The notes beneath the pieces are model-generated. The model searched no databases. It saw nothing but the letters and a program-made list of their open reading frames with translations, and was not told the DNA's origin. The translations under genes were made by a program, and so were the position numbers. A stretch of DNA of 64,000 bases, taken from Paraphoma chrysanthemicola. Taxonomy: Eukaryota; Ascomycota; Dothideomycetes; Pleosporales; Phaeosphaeriaceae. The DNA lies in the NCBI GenBank assembly GCA_020744225.1, contig JAGMWG010000005.1:1550001-1614000 (forward strand), read 5' to 3'. This document shows, piece after piece, positions 11,444-23,467 of the stretch. The stretch's first letter is position 1, and every line of letters starts with the position of its first letter.

Positions 11444-13773
11444 ATGTCGTCCACCAGTTCCACCACTGCTCCCGTCAAGCGAGCCTGCGATAGGTAGGAT
11501 CCAACCTCGACGTCGCTCCTTCACCCCCACTTACTTACTCTGCCCACTATAGTTGTCACCGACGAAAGGTCAAATGCATAGGCGAAGGCACCAATCCGTG
11601 CAAGAACTGTGTCTCAGCCGGCCTCGCCTGCACATACAATGCCATCCCACAGAAGAAAGGTCCCAAGGGCAGCCGAGCAAAGGTGCTCTCTGAGCTTCGT
11701 GAGAATCAACGCAACGCACAACTCGCAGCTGGATTCCCTCCAGACATGGGCTTTGATGGCCGAGCACTTTCGTCCACATTTGCGCGCGCACAAGGCCTTC
11801 TCCCCGCTGGACTTGTAGAGAGCTGTCTCGACTTCTTCTTCACCAACGTATACCCTTCAACGCCTGTGCTACATCGACAAAGAGCCCAAGAGGCGGCCGT
11901 CAATATGGAACGTTCCACAGAATCTTACTGCATGATTGTCGCTCTTTGCGCCTACGTTATGATACAGGCGAACATGAAGGTGCCGTCAAATATGCTGGCT
12001 CGTCCAGAGCTTGCACAAATGTCCAACATGACTCTTGGCCATGCTCTCCTGGAAGAGTCTGTACGAGTGCGAAACGGCACCGACTTTCGCGAGAATCCAA
12101 CCCACACGACTGTCCTAACGTCGTGGTTCTATTGTGGCTGCTACTTTGGCCTGGCTCGGGAGAACACAGCGTGGGTGTATTTACGGGAAGCAACCACACA
12201 AGCCCAGCTCATGGGAATGCACGACGAAGAAACATACAAACATGATCCGCTGGACATTTCCCGCAAACGTGTATTGTACTGGCTTCTCTTCATGGCAGAA
12301 AGGTGCGATTTTGAAAGAGCCGCATGAGTGACAGTGGCACAAGATGGCTGACAGATTGTAGAACTTATGCACTCCACAAACATCGCCCAATAAGCCTATA
12401 TGCCACCATCCATCCACCATCCTTGGACGAAGTACCATCTGACCGCCCAATTGCAATTGGATTGCAGCACCAAATCACTTTATTCAAAACTATCGATGAC
12501 ACTTTTGTCAACCTCTGGAACCGGGTGCACACACACGCCAATCCGGCTTGGTTCGCACAACTCCAAACCCAGCTTTCAGAAGCAGTTCCAACCTATCTCG
12601 AGTGCACAGAAGCGCAAGCCGTCGACATTCGCATCACGCAGCAATGGTTGAAGGCAATGGCCTGGCAGCTATGCGTTTCTCAAGGGTTGGTGAGCAGCGT
12701 GTCAAATGACAGCTGCATGACTTTCAAGTACCCGATTGAGATTTCCAGGGACTTGCTCACCATGACCCATTCGTTTGGTCAGCAGGCTATGGAAGTACAT
12801 GGCGCAGAATTGGTACGTTCATTTGATTTTCCGTATCTGTTGTCGGGGCCCATTCGGTGAGGGCTGCGTTGGGATCTACATTCCTACATATTCGATCTGA
12901 TGATCCCTGTAACCTTTTTGAATTTTGCCCCACCAAGCACTTCCCATACCTGATCCCCGTTTTTTGGGCCAACTTGCACTATTTGCACAGCCCGACACGC
13001 GTCACTTTGTTCAAACAAAAGCGAACACGTGCCTTGAGCAGACATTTAGGCTAACATTTGCGCAGATCGAAAAGTTGTTTGACATTGCTTGTTGCTTGGC
13101 GGACGTTGTTGCGGTCACATCCTTCTCACCAGATGCCTTTGCGCTCGGTCCCCGCGATTACGTCTCCCGATTCTTAACGCTGATCTCCACTCTGCGCGGC
13201 GGACAATCCCGGTACCTGCCACTACTGATTGCCAAGCTCTCCGAGGTCTTGCCCAATCTTCAATTGCCCCGGTCTCTGAATCTGCCGCAGTCCCTCCCTG
13301 CGTCGTCGATCGGCATGTCAGGCACTGGTCCTGGGACGGTTCCTTCGAACATCACGGACGACTACTCGGCGATTCCAGCGGTAACGTCTCCATCCTATCC
13401 ATCGACTGAATTGATTCGTCGGCTCGCCGCTCAAACTGGGGCGCAGTTACCGTTCAATACTTCTCAACAGTCCATGATTCAGGCGCCCACTAGTCATGTC
13501 GAAGACCTTTCCATTTACGATACGGCACATAGTGCAACCCATTCTTCAGGATCCGCACCTAGGAGCAACTCCACCACACCCGGACCCTACGAGTCCTCCA
13601 TCCCGCAGCGGAATTCCCAGATTCTTTCACATACATCTGTCCAATTACCATCGTCTCATCCCCAGCATAGCCACATGCAGTCACATCACATGGGTGTAGC
13701 AAGCACCGCCTACGACCCAAGATTCAACATTCAAGGTTATCCCGTGGATCCATCAATGATGTTCAAACAATGA
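11444..13773 (+). CDS. Zn2Cys6 transcription factor with fungal-specific TF domain
   Basis: Four exons, 11444-11493, 11553-12302, 12362-12812 and 13066-13773; 652 residues. The first join completes a Zn2Cys6 binuclear cluster, ACDSCHRRKVKC...CKNCVSAGLAC (Cys 15, 18, 25, 33, 36, 43), which binds DNA in the nucleus. A basic linker (KKGPKGSRAKV) follows. Residues 90-450 form the helical fungal-specific TF domain (for example SWFYCGCYFGLARE, SRKRVLYWLLFMAERTYAL, HRPISLYATIHPPSL). The C-terminus from about 490 is Ser/Pro/His-rich and disordered. The first two introns are 59 nt; the third is 253 nt, unusually long for this window, and its ends rest on phase and on the helix IEKLFDIACCLADVV that follows. 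The target pathway cannot be deduced: no metabolic gene is adjacent. Confidence 0.88.
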
Positions 13774-16700
13774 GAAGGAGTACGGCCATACATCTGTTAG
13801 AGTAATTTCCATGAAAGCATTCCTGTCAACAAAACTTGACTAGTCTCGATGGGGTCAGCGACGTGTGAGGCCAAAGCGTCACATTCAGATTAATGGCCTG
13901 AACTTGATGCATGACGCCTTCGGCGCAACCATCTGGCGTTTGTGGAATTCAGCCGATTGAAAACATTTATTCAGCATAGCAAGTTTACTTGCTCACCTCA
14001 TACCAAGATTTGGCCTTAGCATCTTGCGGACAGACAGTCAAGTTTTGGAATAGGCATGGGCTTTTGAGAACGGCAGGCTGGCCGGACATGAATCGTAATA
14101 GCTCAATCGACCGGAAATTTCTCCGCAGCCTTAGTTGCATACTGTCAAGCCACCTAGTGCGAGAGATAGCTTTCAAGGCTGGCATGATCTCTGGACCGTT
14201 TCACGGGGGCATGACCGATTCCAGGACCATGCACCAGTCGGTTTGCCTCATCGAGAGGAGCGTCAAGGGACTACCATGCATTGGCCTCCACGTGGAATTG
14301 ACACCCGTTTCCGGCCCCCTGCACAAGGCCGTCACCTGGCAGCGATCAAGATTGGCAACCCCAGAATCCGGAATGAAGCGGACAGGCTTGGTTCTCCTTA
14401 CACAAGGCGCGGCAGTGATGATTACACAGTACGTACGTACACACCCAAGACATCCGTAAGCCTCCGGAATATGCCGGGAGAGCCAAGCGTCTTTACAATC
14501 ATGCCTAGACTGCAACGTGAGAGAGGGATTAGATAGATAGTAGAAGGCAGGATGGAGCCTGTTCTGGTCAGCCTCAAGCCAAGGGCTCGGGGAAGACAAT
14601 CACACATACGAAGTTATCTACAAACTCTATCAGATTTGGAATCGCCAGTGAAACACTCGAAGTGCTGAAGAAGTGCATAGCCTTGGGCAGCATCGTCTAT
14701 GCGAAAGAGGAACTAACAGCCCAGCGACCGTTGAATCTTCAAACACGAAACAAGACACCAAAGCATGTGTTTCATTCGCCCAGCTCACAGACGCTTCCTT
14801 TAACCACTAAGATGCAAGTCTTCCAGTCTCCAAACGTTTCAGGAATGGAGCTAGAATCCTCAGACTCAAGCCTCACTCCTTGGGATCGGGCCGCCATATG
14901 GCAGAGCTCCTAGGGTTGCACCGTTCGCGTGACTTTCCTCCGACTGTGGAGATCGAAGGATCAACTGACAGCTGGGCGGACTGGGATGGTCCTCGTTCGC
15001 AATAATTGCGCCCTTACGATCATTCCCACGTGTTGGCGCTTGGGTCCGCGAACATGGCAGGGTCAGCCTCGTCCCGCGCGATACTCTTACCGCCCAAGAC
15101 GTGCAATGTGCGCCCACGCCGCGCGATTCTTGGTGCGGGGAGCATTGTTCCTGCAGCTGTTGCAGTCTCGAGATAATGATGCCGCCAAGTTTCGTTTGGC
15201 GACGCTCGGGCGCGGGGATATTGTACCGGTAGATGATAGCATAGCCGTCATTCGCACTCCGACCTGCTCATACGATTTCTCATACGTTTTGCCAACTGCC
15301 AGCTGCCCACCTTCATGAATCAACCCCTCATGCACGACATCGCTGCAGTGTCCAAACCTTCTCGCGCACGGACCATGCGTCTAGGCAACTTCAGGACCCT
15401 GACGATGCTCGAATCGTGCCGGATTCCCGCTATCCTGCATTGGGCGCTGGCGTTGTCAAAAATTGCTCATGTCGTACCCTCTCGTTAGTGGGCGTGGCCA
15501 GTATCTGGTGGTTGCGAGACGATCGCGACTCTCTCATGACTCCAATGCACGTCCGGTCCATCTGTGCGACATGTAGAGGCTACCCGTCGGCATGCCACTT
15601 TGACGCGCATCGTCAGTATCCTCATGGCCCCTTCGGTCCGATCATGTTCCGGCTGCAGTTCACCCTCCCCAAAACCGACAACCATTGCCGATCCCCACGC
15701 TCGAATGGGCACTGTTTTCCCAAACCCACCGCGCCGCGGGGCCCGACGTTCAGGATCTCACAAGTACAGATTCTAAGCGTGTTTGGAATCGGACGCGGCT
15801 TCGGTGGCATGACCGCCGCCGCATCCGGTCGGATCATACCGAGCCCCATGTTCAACCACCACACGATGCATTGTGGTGGCAGAGTTGATGGCGTGGTGCC
15901 AATAATGATTGACAGCGTAGGGCTTCGTGATCGACAGTATGGCTTTGACTGACTAGGAGGCAAATTCGCACACCGACCAAAGGGCTCACTCGACACATTC
16001 TCGACATCGCCCGACAGCCAATCAGATGTCTTGCCGGAGTGTCTCGAGGGCCCCTTGACTTCCACCCACATGGACCGCGACTCATCCTCGCTACACATCG
16101 TATCTGCAATCGTGTCCGTCAATATCAGCGCTATCCAAGCAGCTTGCCGTCCGGCATATGCAGTGATCCCACGAGTGGCTTGTACTGCATACTGCAGTCC
16201 TTCGTGTGACACTGTCGTGGGAATTCTTCCAAATCCATTCGCTGGAGATATGGTCCGCGTGGTACATGGCAAAATGCAAATGCTTGTTGCCCTCTACGGA
16301 CACTTGCCAGTCTAGCGATGCACCAGGCATGTCCGGTGATCCCTGGGAGCCTCGGGCTACCAGTTTTGTGGCTCCTTGTGTCACTTTTGGTGGTGGCCTT
16401 GTTGAACGCCAATACATGGCAAATGTAGAATGCCATATGCTGACACACAGTCTTCTCACGGCTGTACGACGTGTGGAAAGGAATGCGACTGCATATCTGA
16501 TCACTATCAGTCCCAATACCCACACACCTGAGCGTCAACATTCACATGATCTTAGCGGATCGCTCGATAACAATCATACACTAGCATCACCATCGCCTCT
16601 CTTTTGGAAACATCGGCCCCAGCAAATTAACGCAAGGCAGTGCAAATATGCTCAAGTCCTCTTCAACACGCGACCGGAGACCCCGAACTTAGCATACACA

Positions 16701-18481
16701 CTTGCGTGGAGAACACTGCCTCAAACATGGATTGCATGCGAGAACCACAAAACTGGAATTATGCCCAGGTCATTCCTTACGTTCACATAATCGTCCCATT
16801 ATGCTTGGCCGCTCTATCCGTCACATACGGGGGACGACAGGTGAATCCTGCAGGCAGGCGCGGAACGGTGCATGAGCGAAGACCATCGTCTCGAGTTTTT
16901 GCAACAGTCCGGTACGACATCCAGGAGCACGGTTCGCATATACATAGCTTGCACAGGGGTGATCATTTAATCGCCTGCGTCAACCAACAAACATCAAATG
17001 CATGGCGAGCTTGTGCCTTGGGAAGCATCACTGGACGATTCGCACTATTATTTGCTAGTCACTTCGGGCACCAATGCATATGCTTCTCTCGTCTCGTTGC
17101 AGGTCGCAGGTACTTGCCGGAACGGTAAAATTAACGTCGGGCGCTCTCTCGGGTGTATTTTGTTGTCAGCCGTTTTAACGTTACGCGCCGTTGCACAACA
17201 TCCGTGCGCCAGTGGTCGTCCGTGAACAAAGAACAACAATGCATTAGACTCTCTGACAGAAAAGACCAAGATAACATCCCACAGGGACGCGTAGACACTT
17301 GTCCTTGGTCAGCGTGGCAGTGAAGGCCGATCAAGAATTGGCACACGTCGAGCTAAACTAGCTCGCAGCCTCGTTTGGATCGACACTTCCGGCAGACGCC
17401 AGGGTTTCAAGCTCTTCAACGGCAGTCGATTGGATTGGCCCATGCCACGCGGAGACCTCCTCCGAAGGAATTAACGCTTACTTACGTGTGAAAAGAAAAG
17501 CACCCTAGCTGTGTACCACGCGGGAAGGACCCTCGAGCATCACCCTCGCTTTGTCAGCTTGGGCTTGACATCGATCTGCCGCCGTTTCGGTGCCCGCTGC
17601 AGCGAGACCCGTGTCCCAGCGCTTTCTTGGCTGGAGATTCGTCACGCGTCGGCGACCTGGCCAGGCTGCGCTTGGTCTGGGCATCCCCAAGACTTGACTA
17701 TCTATCTCGTGTGCGCCAAGAAATCGCTGCCAATGCCACGAGTCCGGGGAACATGATGAGCATGCTGGGACGGCGCGGCGACGCCGCTGTCTCGTCATGA
17801 AGCGAGGCGGAGCGGGAGGGAATCAGGTTTGTTCTGCAGCGCGGCACTGCGGATCGATTTGACCATCCCGGTCTTACAGTACCAGGGTGCCTGTGATCGT
17901 ATGTTGATTTACGGGCGAAGTAGTCCCATCTCACGGGGGCTCCGATGGAGGAACATCGAAGATCAACGTTGCTTCCGAGCCTTCCTGCTGGGTCACGGGG
18001 AGCTCTCGCGATGGCTTCCTAACGCACATGCAGGAGGACCGTGAATCTGTCACCCCAATCTTGAGTTACGTGCGAACCTTGATGGTACATTTGGCTTCAT
18101 GGAGAATAGTGTAGTGGTATTTGTCAATGACCCATGGTGTTGATTTTGCTCAAGGCAGTGTTGAGCATTGAAGGCATAATTTGCATAACTTTGGTCGTAA
18201 TGATAACACAACTCTACTGTATCATCGTAAGATCAAAACACCGAATAGTACAGAACTTCAAAAAAGCGGAAACGCAAAAGCAGTGATGACAACGCCGATA
18301 ATATGCATCATGTAGACAGCGGAAAAACAAATCCGCACCAACAGCTCCCGCCCATCGTCCTCCCAATCTAAGCCCAACACACGGTCACTTCCACCCCTCG
18401 TCACGATCACCATATCCACCAGCACCAGAACCATCTCACCTAACCACCCTCCCATGTATCTCATCCCGCCCACCGCCTCAC
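13774..18481. other. 4.7 kb gene desert
   Basis: No supported gene, RNA or mobile element. Many frames of 60-216 codons occur on both strands (for example 15622-16272 minus, 16206-16790 plus), but they overlap one another, have no recognisable motifs and no consistent splice structure. Base composition is ordinary and CpA/TpG dinucleotides are common, so it does not look like RIP-mutated transposon DNA. The short AT-rich part at 18,050-18,250 is likely the terminator side of the mucin-like gene. Confidence 0.5.
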
Positions 18482-21400
18482 TCAACCCCATGGCCCCTCC
18501 AACCCCTTAGCAATAAACCCGCCCGCCCCTTTTGGCACTGGCTTCGGCGTCTCACTCGGTGAAGTCGTATTCAAAAAAGGCTTGAACGGCTCCGCAACAT
18601 TGCTAGGCAGGTTAAGAAGCCACGGTGCGGTTGTCTGCGGCACCACGCCGACACCCCTGGCAATCCCGCAGGCCCCATCTACGCACGAGTAGCCAGTGGG
18701 GCATGAGACGCTGCAGTCCCCGCAGTGCGCGGTGTTGCTGGCGACATTGACGCAAATGCCGTTGCAAGTATTTGGGAGAGAAGAGGGGCATGATGGGGCT
18801 GTTGAGGATGGATAGGGGGAGCGGGATGGTGTACCCGGCGGTGTGACGGATGAAGGCGGAGGCGTGGACGTGGAGGGGTTTGGAATCGGGCTCCATAATG
18901 TGAATGGAAATGTCGGATACCTGGATGTCGATGTTGATCGTGGGAGGGCCGGTCCGGTGCTTGACACTGTGGCTGACGGAACTGTCGGTGAGGCTTGTCG
19001 GAGAGGCGGCGATGTGCTTGCCATGGCGGATGATTGCGAATTCAAATCCGAAGACACCTGCATACACTGCTCAAGTCGAGGAACATATGCCCAGCCGTTC
19101 TTGCAGCACTTCGCGTACCTTGCATCAACGTGTTCGCCAGGGGGGCATACTGGTTTGCCGTCGCAGCCCGTCTCGCTGTCGATAGCCTTACCGTTCGTGC
19201 AAGTGCAGTACTTCAAATACCAAGCTGTGTTATCGACCGTCGCTCGCTTCTGCGCCAGTGGACAGCAGAAGCCCAGCTCTTCGACGAGGACGAAGGTCTT
19301 CTGTGGACAAGTCTTCGGCTGAGCCGATGTGCAGTTGTTGATCTGAGGATTCCACACTGTTTCTGTTGGGCAGCACTTTTTGTACTCTGGGTCCAGTGCT
19401 TGGCCTTGTGGACATGTCGTACCTGTTGGTATACATGACTTCTTGTCTGGATTCCACGCAGTTCCTTCTCTGCAGCATACATTGTACTTGAAGTCAGGCA
19501 CCTCGCCTGGGTAGCACCTCAACGGCGGTACGTCGGTGCAAGTACCGTTGTCGTGTTTGTACAAACCAAGAGGACAGAGACACACCTGATGCGTGAGGAT
19601 GCTGACCGAACAGCATAACCCAGTATCGCCATTGAAGGCATACCCTTCTGTGCACTTCTTGCTAGGCTCTTCGCAGGCGTTGCTGGTTTGGTTCCATGTC
19701 GTTCCTGTGGGGCAACACTTCTTGTACTTCTCGTCGAGAAACTGACCATTGGGACAAAACACAGGGTCTGTACCGTTGCATCTTCCATTGGACTCCGGTA
19801 TCTTATGAGTGACGGGGCACAGACAAGTGCCCTTGTAACATTCGAGGCCGTCTTGACATGCGGTTTCGCAATTACCACAGTGTGTTGCATTCGCCATAAG
19901 ATTGAGACAGCCTACGCCAGGACAAAAAGAATTCGGCGTTTCGCACGTCTGATTGCGACCTTTGCAGAAATTGTTCTCTGGACTCGCCAACTGTTCATTC
20001 TGGCAAATACAATCGCCTCTATAGCAAAAGGATGGCTCAGCGCACTTCTTGTTGCACCCACCGCAATTGTTGTCGTCGAAGTTGAAGTCCACGCAACCCT
20101 GGCGTGGACAGAAGTTTGGAGTTTCAGACTCGGGTCGGCAGGATGGAACCGGCGTTTGCGTCGAGATCGTTGTGTTACTCACGGGAGTTGAAGGCGTGAT
20201 AGGAGTGCGGATTGAGCTACTTTGAGATACTGTCGTGACCAATGTAGGGCTCTGTCGACTCAGTGACGAGCTGATTGATGATGAAGTGACAATGTCACTC
20301 GTCGGACTTTCTCGAGGTACTGATGAGCTTGGAGAAACCACCGACCTGTCAGATGGAGATGGTGGGGACAAGCTTGAAGGACTGATGCTCGGGCTGTTGG
20401 GTGTCTCATTTGATGAGACGATCGAGCTTTCCGGGGTTACAACAGGCGTAGTCCGAGTAGGGGATGACAAAACGGGAACAGACCCCTGAGGTGATATCGA
20501 TGAGCTAACGGGCGCTCGCGATGGAGTTGATGGAAGACTTGGCTCTGGAGAGCTCCCAGACGGTGACGCTCGAGCGGGCGGAGAAACAGAAGGCGAAACC
20601 ACTACAGGCGGACTTGGAGATGGCGTCACTACTGGTGGCGAAGCTGGAGATGAAGGATCCAACGATAGGGATGGCAGTGGAGAACTTTGAGCTGGTCTCG
20701 ATGGCAGAGGCGAGGCCTCTGGAGTGATTACGCTAGGATCAACTCGACTTTGGGAAGGTTGGGGTGCAAGTGAGGTATCAATAGGAGGGATTGGACTCTG
20801 GCTAGGCCGTTGACTGATCTCAGACGGCGCAGGCGGTTCGAAAGAGGGTAATGGAGCTGACGATGAGGGCCGTGGGCGTTCTGATCCCGCGGGTGTTCGT
20901 AAACTCTGGCTAGCACCTACAGGCGTGGCGGGATTCGAAGCAGGGTTGATAGATGGAGGTAAGCCAACAGACTGTCGACCATCTGACGGCGTTGGTAGTA
21001 CAGGACTCTGCACGCTCAAAGGAACACTATTAACAACAACCGACACGAGCGGAGGGCTTGTCAAGGCCGCTGGATTGGAGGGCAGTGGCAATGAGGCTGC
21101 ATTCGAAGGAGCAGGAGCAGAATTCGACACCAACGCGGATTGCTGTACAGATAAGGGCGTTGCACCATTCGATGCCTGTGAGTTGAGTGCCGAAGGCTGT
21201 GCTGGAGGGGACCCGCTCGCAAGTGGTTGGGAAGCCTGCGACGCTGCGGGCGTGACAGCGTTGGATGCCGCAATCGATCTTGTCGGACTGATCTTCTTCG
21301 CCAGGTCCTGAAGTCCCTCGCAACCATCTGGGAAGAACTCCTGGGCAACAGGATAAGCTTCGCTCACGACGTAGTCGCAGAGCAAGCTCGCCCCAAAGAC

Positions 21401-22368
21401 AGCAAAGAACTGTCCAGCCGGCTGTGCAAGCCTTTCGCCTCCATAAACGCTCTTCACACAATCCTGCACGACGACGGGTGTGAAGTCGCTCGGCCTTGTC
21501 CCGCTAAAGTATCCGTCGCACACAGAAGAGATAACGTCGGCGACGAGATTGTGTGCGAACACTTCTCCGTTCTGGCCCTGGGCGTTGGCCTTCTCCGCGA
21601 GATCTGCGCTGAAGTCTTGAGCGAATGCTTTGACCTTGTCGCTCACATCCCTGACACGCAATTCGGCTCGTCGACGGAGATCTTCGCGGCGTTGGTGATC
21701 GGGGGAGGCGTGTGTTCCTGGAAGCAGCATCATGAGGCCGAAGAGGAACGTAACAAATATCATGTTCTTCGGCATCTGTCTTCTTGATCCATGGTTGCTT
21801 TGCTCAACCTGAGGCCTGCTCGTTGCCCCAACTGGAGGTCGGACCGTGGAGCTTGTCTTCTTAGGGAGATTGGTACCAGCTGTAGGTGATGGCGTTTCTT
21901 TCACCTTCGGACATGTTTTCTCATCTGTTGGACCTTCACTCTCGATTTTTGTGCCTGCTTTTGTGCCGTCGCTCGTCAACGAGAACTTCGCACAATTGGG
22001 TAGAGCGATATGTTGCTGTTGTCGGACTCGACTGTCTGGCTCGTTTTGCGACACTGGATTCCATGGATCGGGTTCGGTTTGCTCGAAGGTGAAGTTGGAA
22101 TAGTACGACGATATGCCGCTTGGGCATTTGACGTTGTTTGAACATATCTGCGTTCCTCCGTCGGTGTTGCATTTCACATTTTGAAACCCGTTGATGCTGG
22201 TGCAGGCCGGCCCTTTACAATTATACTGCAATTCATATGTGTTCTGTTCCCGGAAGCTGATCAGCCATGTGCCCAACGTCTGTTTGATGCAGTGCTACGT
22301 ACCACTCCTGGCCCACAATTCGAGAAAATACCCTGTGCCTGGGTGATGCTGTTTGGCTTTGATGACAT
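18482..22368 (-). CDS. Large mucin-like, cysteine-rich cell-surface protein
   Basis: Main exon 22225-18482 (about 1247 residues). An upstream exon ending at 22303 (donor GTACGT, acceptor TTGCAG, 77 nt intron) joins in frame to give FSNCGPGVYNCKGPAC; its first ATG is at 22368, but a further 5' exon is possible because the frame stays open to about 22442 (STPGKGCDIVRLESTC). Order: Cys-rich N-terminal part; hydrophobic segment KNMIFVTFLFGLMMLLPGTHA; a Cys-containing helical domain (CDGYFSGTRPSDFTP); about 400 residues of Ser/Pro/Thr mucin tract; then Cys-rich modules. Two module types repeat: a Stig1-like C-x-D/N...NCGxC-x3-C (three copies, one at the C-terminus) and a ~45-residue CPxGxxxDxxYKKCCPxGTxWNP unit (four copies). 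Expected to be secreted or wall-bound and O-glycosylated. Function unknown; adhesion or surface shielding is inference. ORF could also start at 21775, at its own signal-like peptide. Confidence 0.75.
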
Positions 22369-23467
22369 AGCGTCGTATATTATTTGAGGACAGGTGCTTT
22401 CCAAACGAACGATATCGCAGCCTTTGCCCGGTGTTGAAATGACTGTTTCAATATATCAAGCATGGAAGCAAGGCTCCAGAGACAGGAAAGGCTGAAGCCG
22501 AAAGCCTCTCGAAGTCTAGAAATAGCCAGCCAATAGCCTAAGAAGATCTAGTCCTTCTGCTGCCACATGCTCAGGACGTCTGCAAGACAGTGGAGAGGCT
22601 CTGGCGATGTGCCATCCAAGCAAAATGGCTGTGGCAAGCCACCCGTCGCACCACCAATAATAACAACACCACATGTGAGTCCCGTAGCACGGCAGGGCAA
22701 CTACTCTTCGGCCAGCCTTCCCACACATTCTGCTGTCACGACGAATGCGATGCGCCGAGATGGATCCAGGATGAAGCTTGCTTGCGAATCACCTATTCGC
22801 TTCTTTACACCTCTCAACTACCCAATGTGCTGAGCCATCCAGAAGGCTGGATGGTGCTGCTTGGGACCACTCGAGCTGAACACGGACCCGTGCCAACAGG
22901 CTGAACGCTTTGTGGCTCAGGGTCTCAAGACATCAACTTCGCCAGAGATTGAGCGACAATAAAACATCTCGACCGCCGCCATCATTGCAGCGTTGGCATG
23001 ACCATACGAATGCCAAGTGCGAATCGACGCATTTAATGACGCATTCATCACTGGCGACGTGGTATCTAGGTGCTGTGAAGGCTACCATTGCCTCGAAACA
23101 TCCATCTGCAGATACTACAGCGAGAGTGGAAGGCTTCGAATGACAACAGACAGGTGTTAGCGAGCCGCATCGCGGCTGAATCGCAGAGGAAGGCTGTGAC
23201 GCTTGGCTTTTTTCAGCTGCGGGAGCTTCCGAGCGATCATTGGTCGGCCTAGAAGCGGCCTCTCGTAAACGGGCAGCAGCTGCAGAATAAGACGGACAAA
23301 CATCGTGGCATGAAAACCATGACTTCCAGTGTCGAATCGTGATTATGAGACGACAAGTAGAACATCGATTGATGGGTGATAGTGTAGTGTGACAATGATA
23401 TTAAGTGTATCAACACTAAGTTTGAGCTCTTTCTCAACGACATTGTTCGGCTGAGCTCAAAAAGCCT
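22369..23467. other. Intergenic between mucin-like gene and orphan membrane protein
   Basis: 1.1 kb. The left 75 bp may still be coding (see the mucin-like gene). A 104-codon plus-strand frame at 22590-22904 and a minus-strand frame at 22516-22728 overlap each other and lack family motifs. The minus frame begins with a hydrophobic run (WLATAILLGWHIARA), but no consensus donor links it to the mucin-like gene. Confidence 0.4.

Noticed and set aside
15622..16272. Minus-strand frame of 216 codons containing WVEVKGP, reminiscent of VRR-nuclease proteins
   Set aside because: Only a seven-residue match; the rest of the frame shows no nuclease motifs, no exon structure, and plus-strand frames of the same size overlap it.
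16206..17128. Overlapping plus-strand frames of 160-194 codons in the gene desert
   Set aside because: They lie in two frames, cover each other, and have no recognisable domain or consensus introns linking them.
22516..22728. Minus-strand frame starting MWCCYYWWCDGWLATAILLGW as a signal-peptide exon for the mucin-like gene
   Set aside because: No usable donor site follows it; all GT dinucleotides nearby lack a donor consensus.
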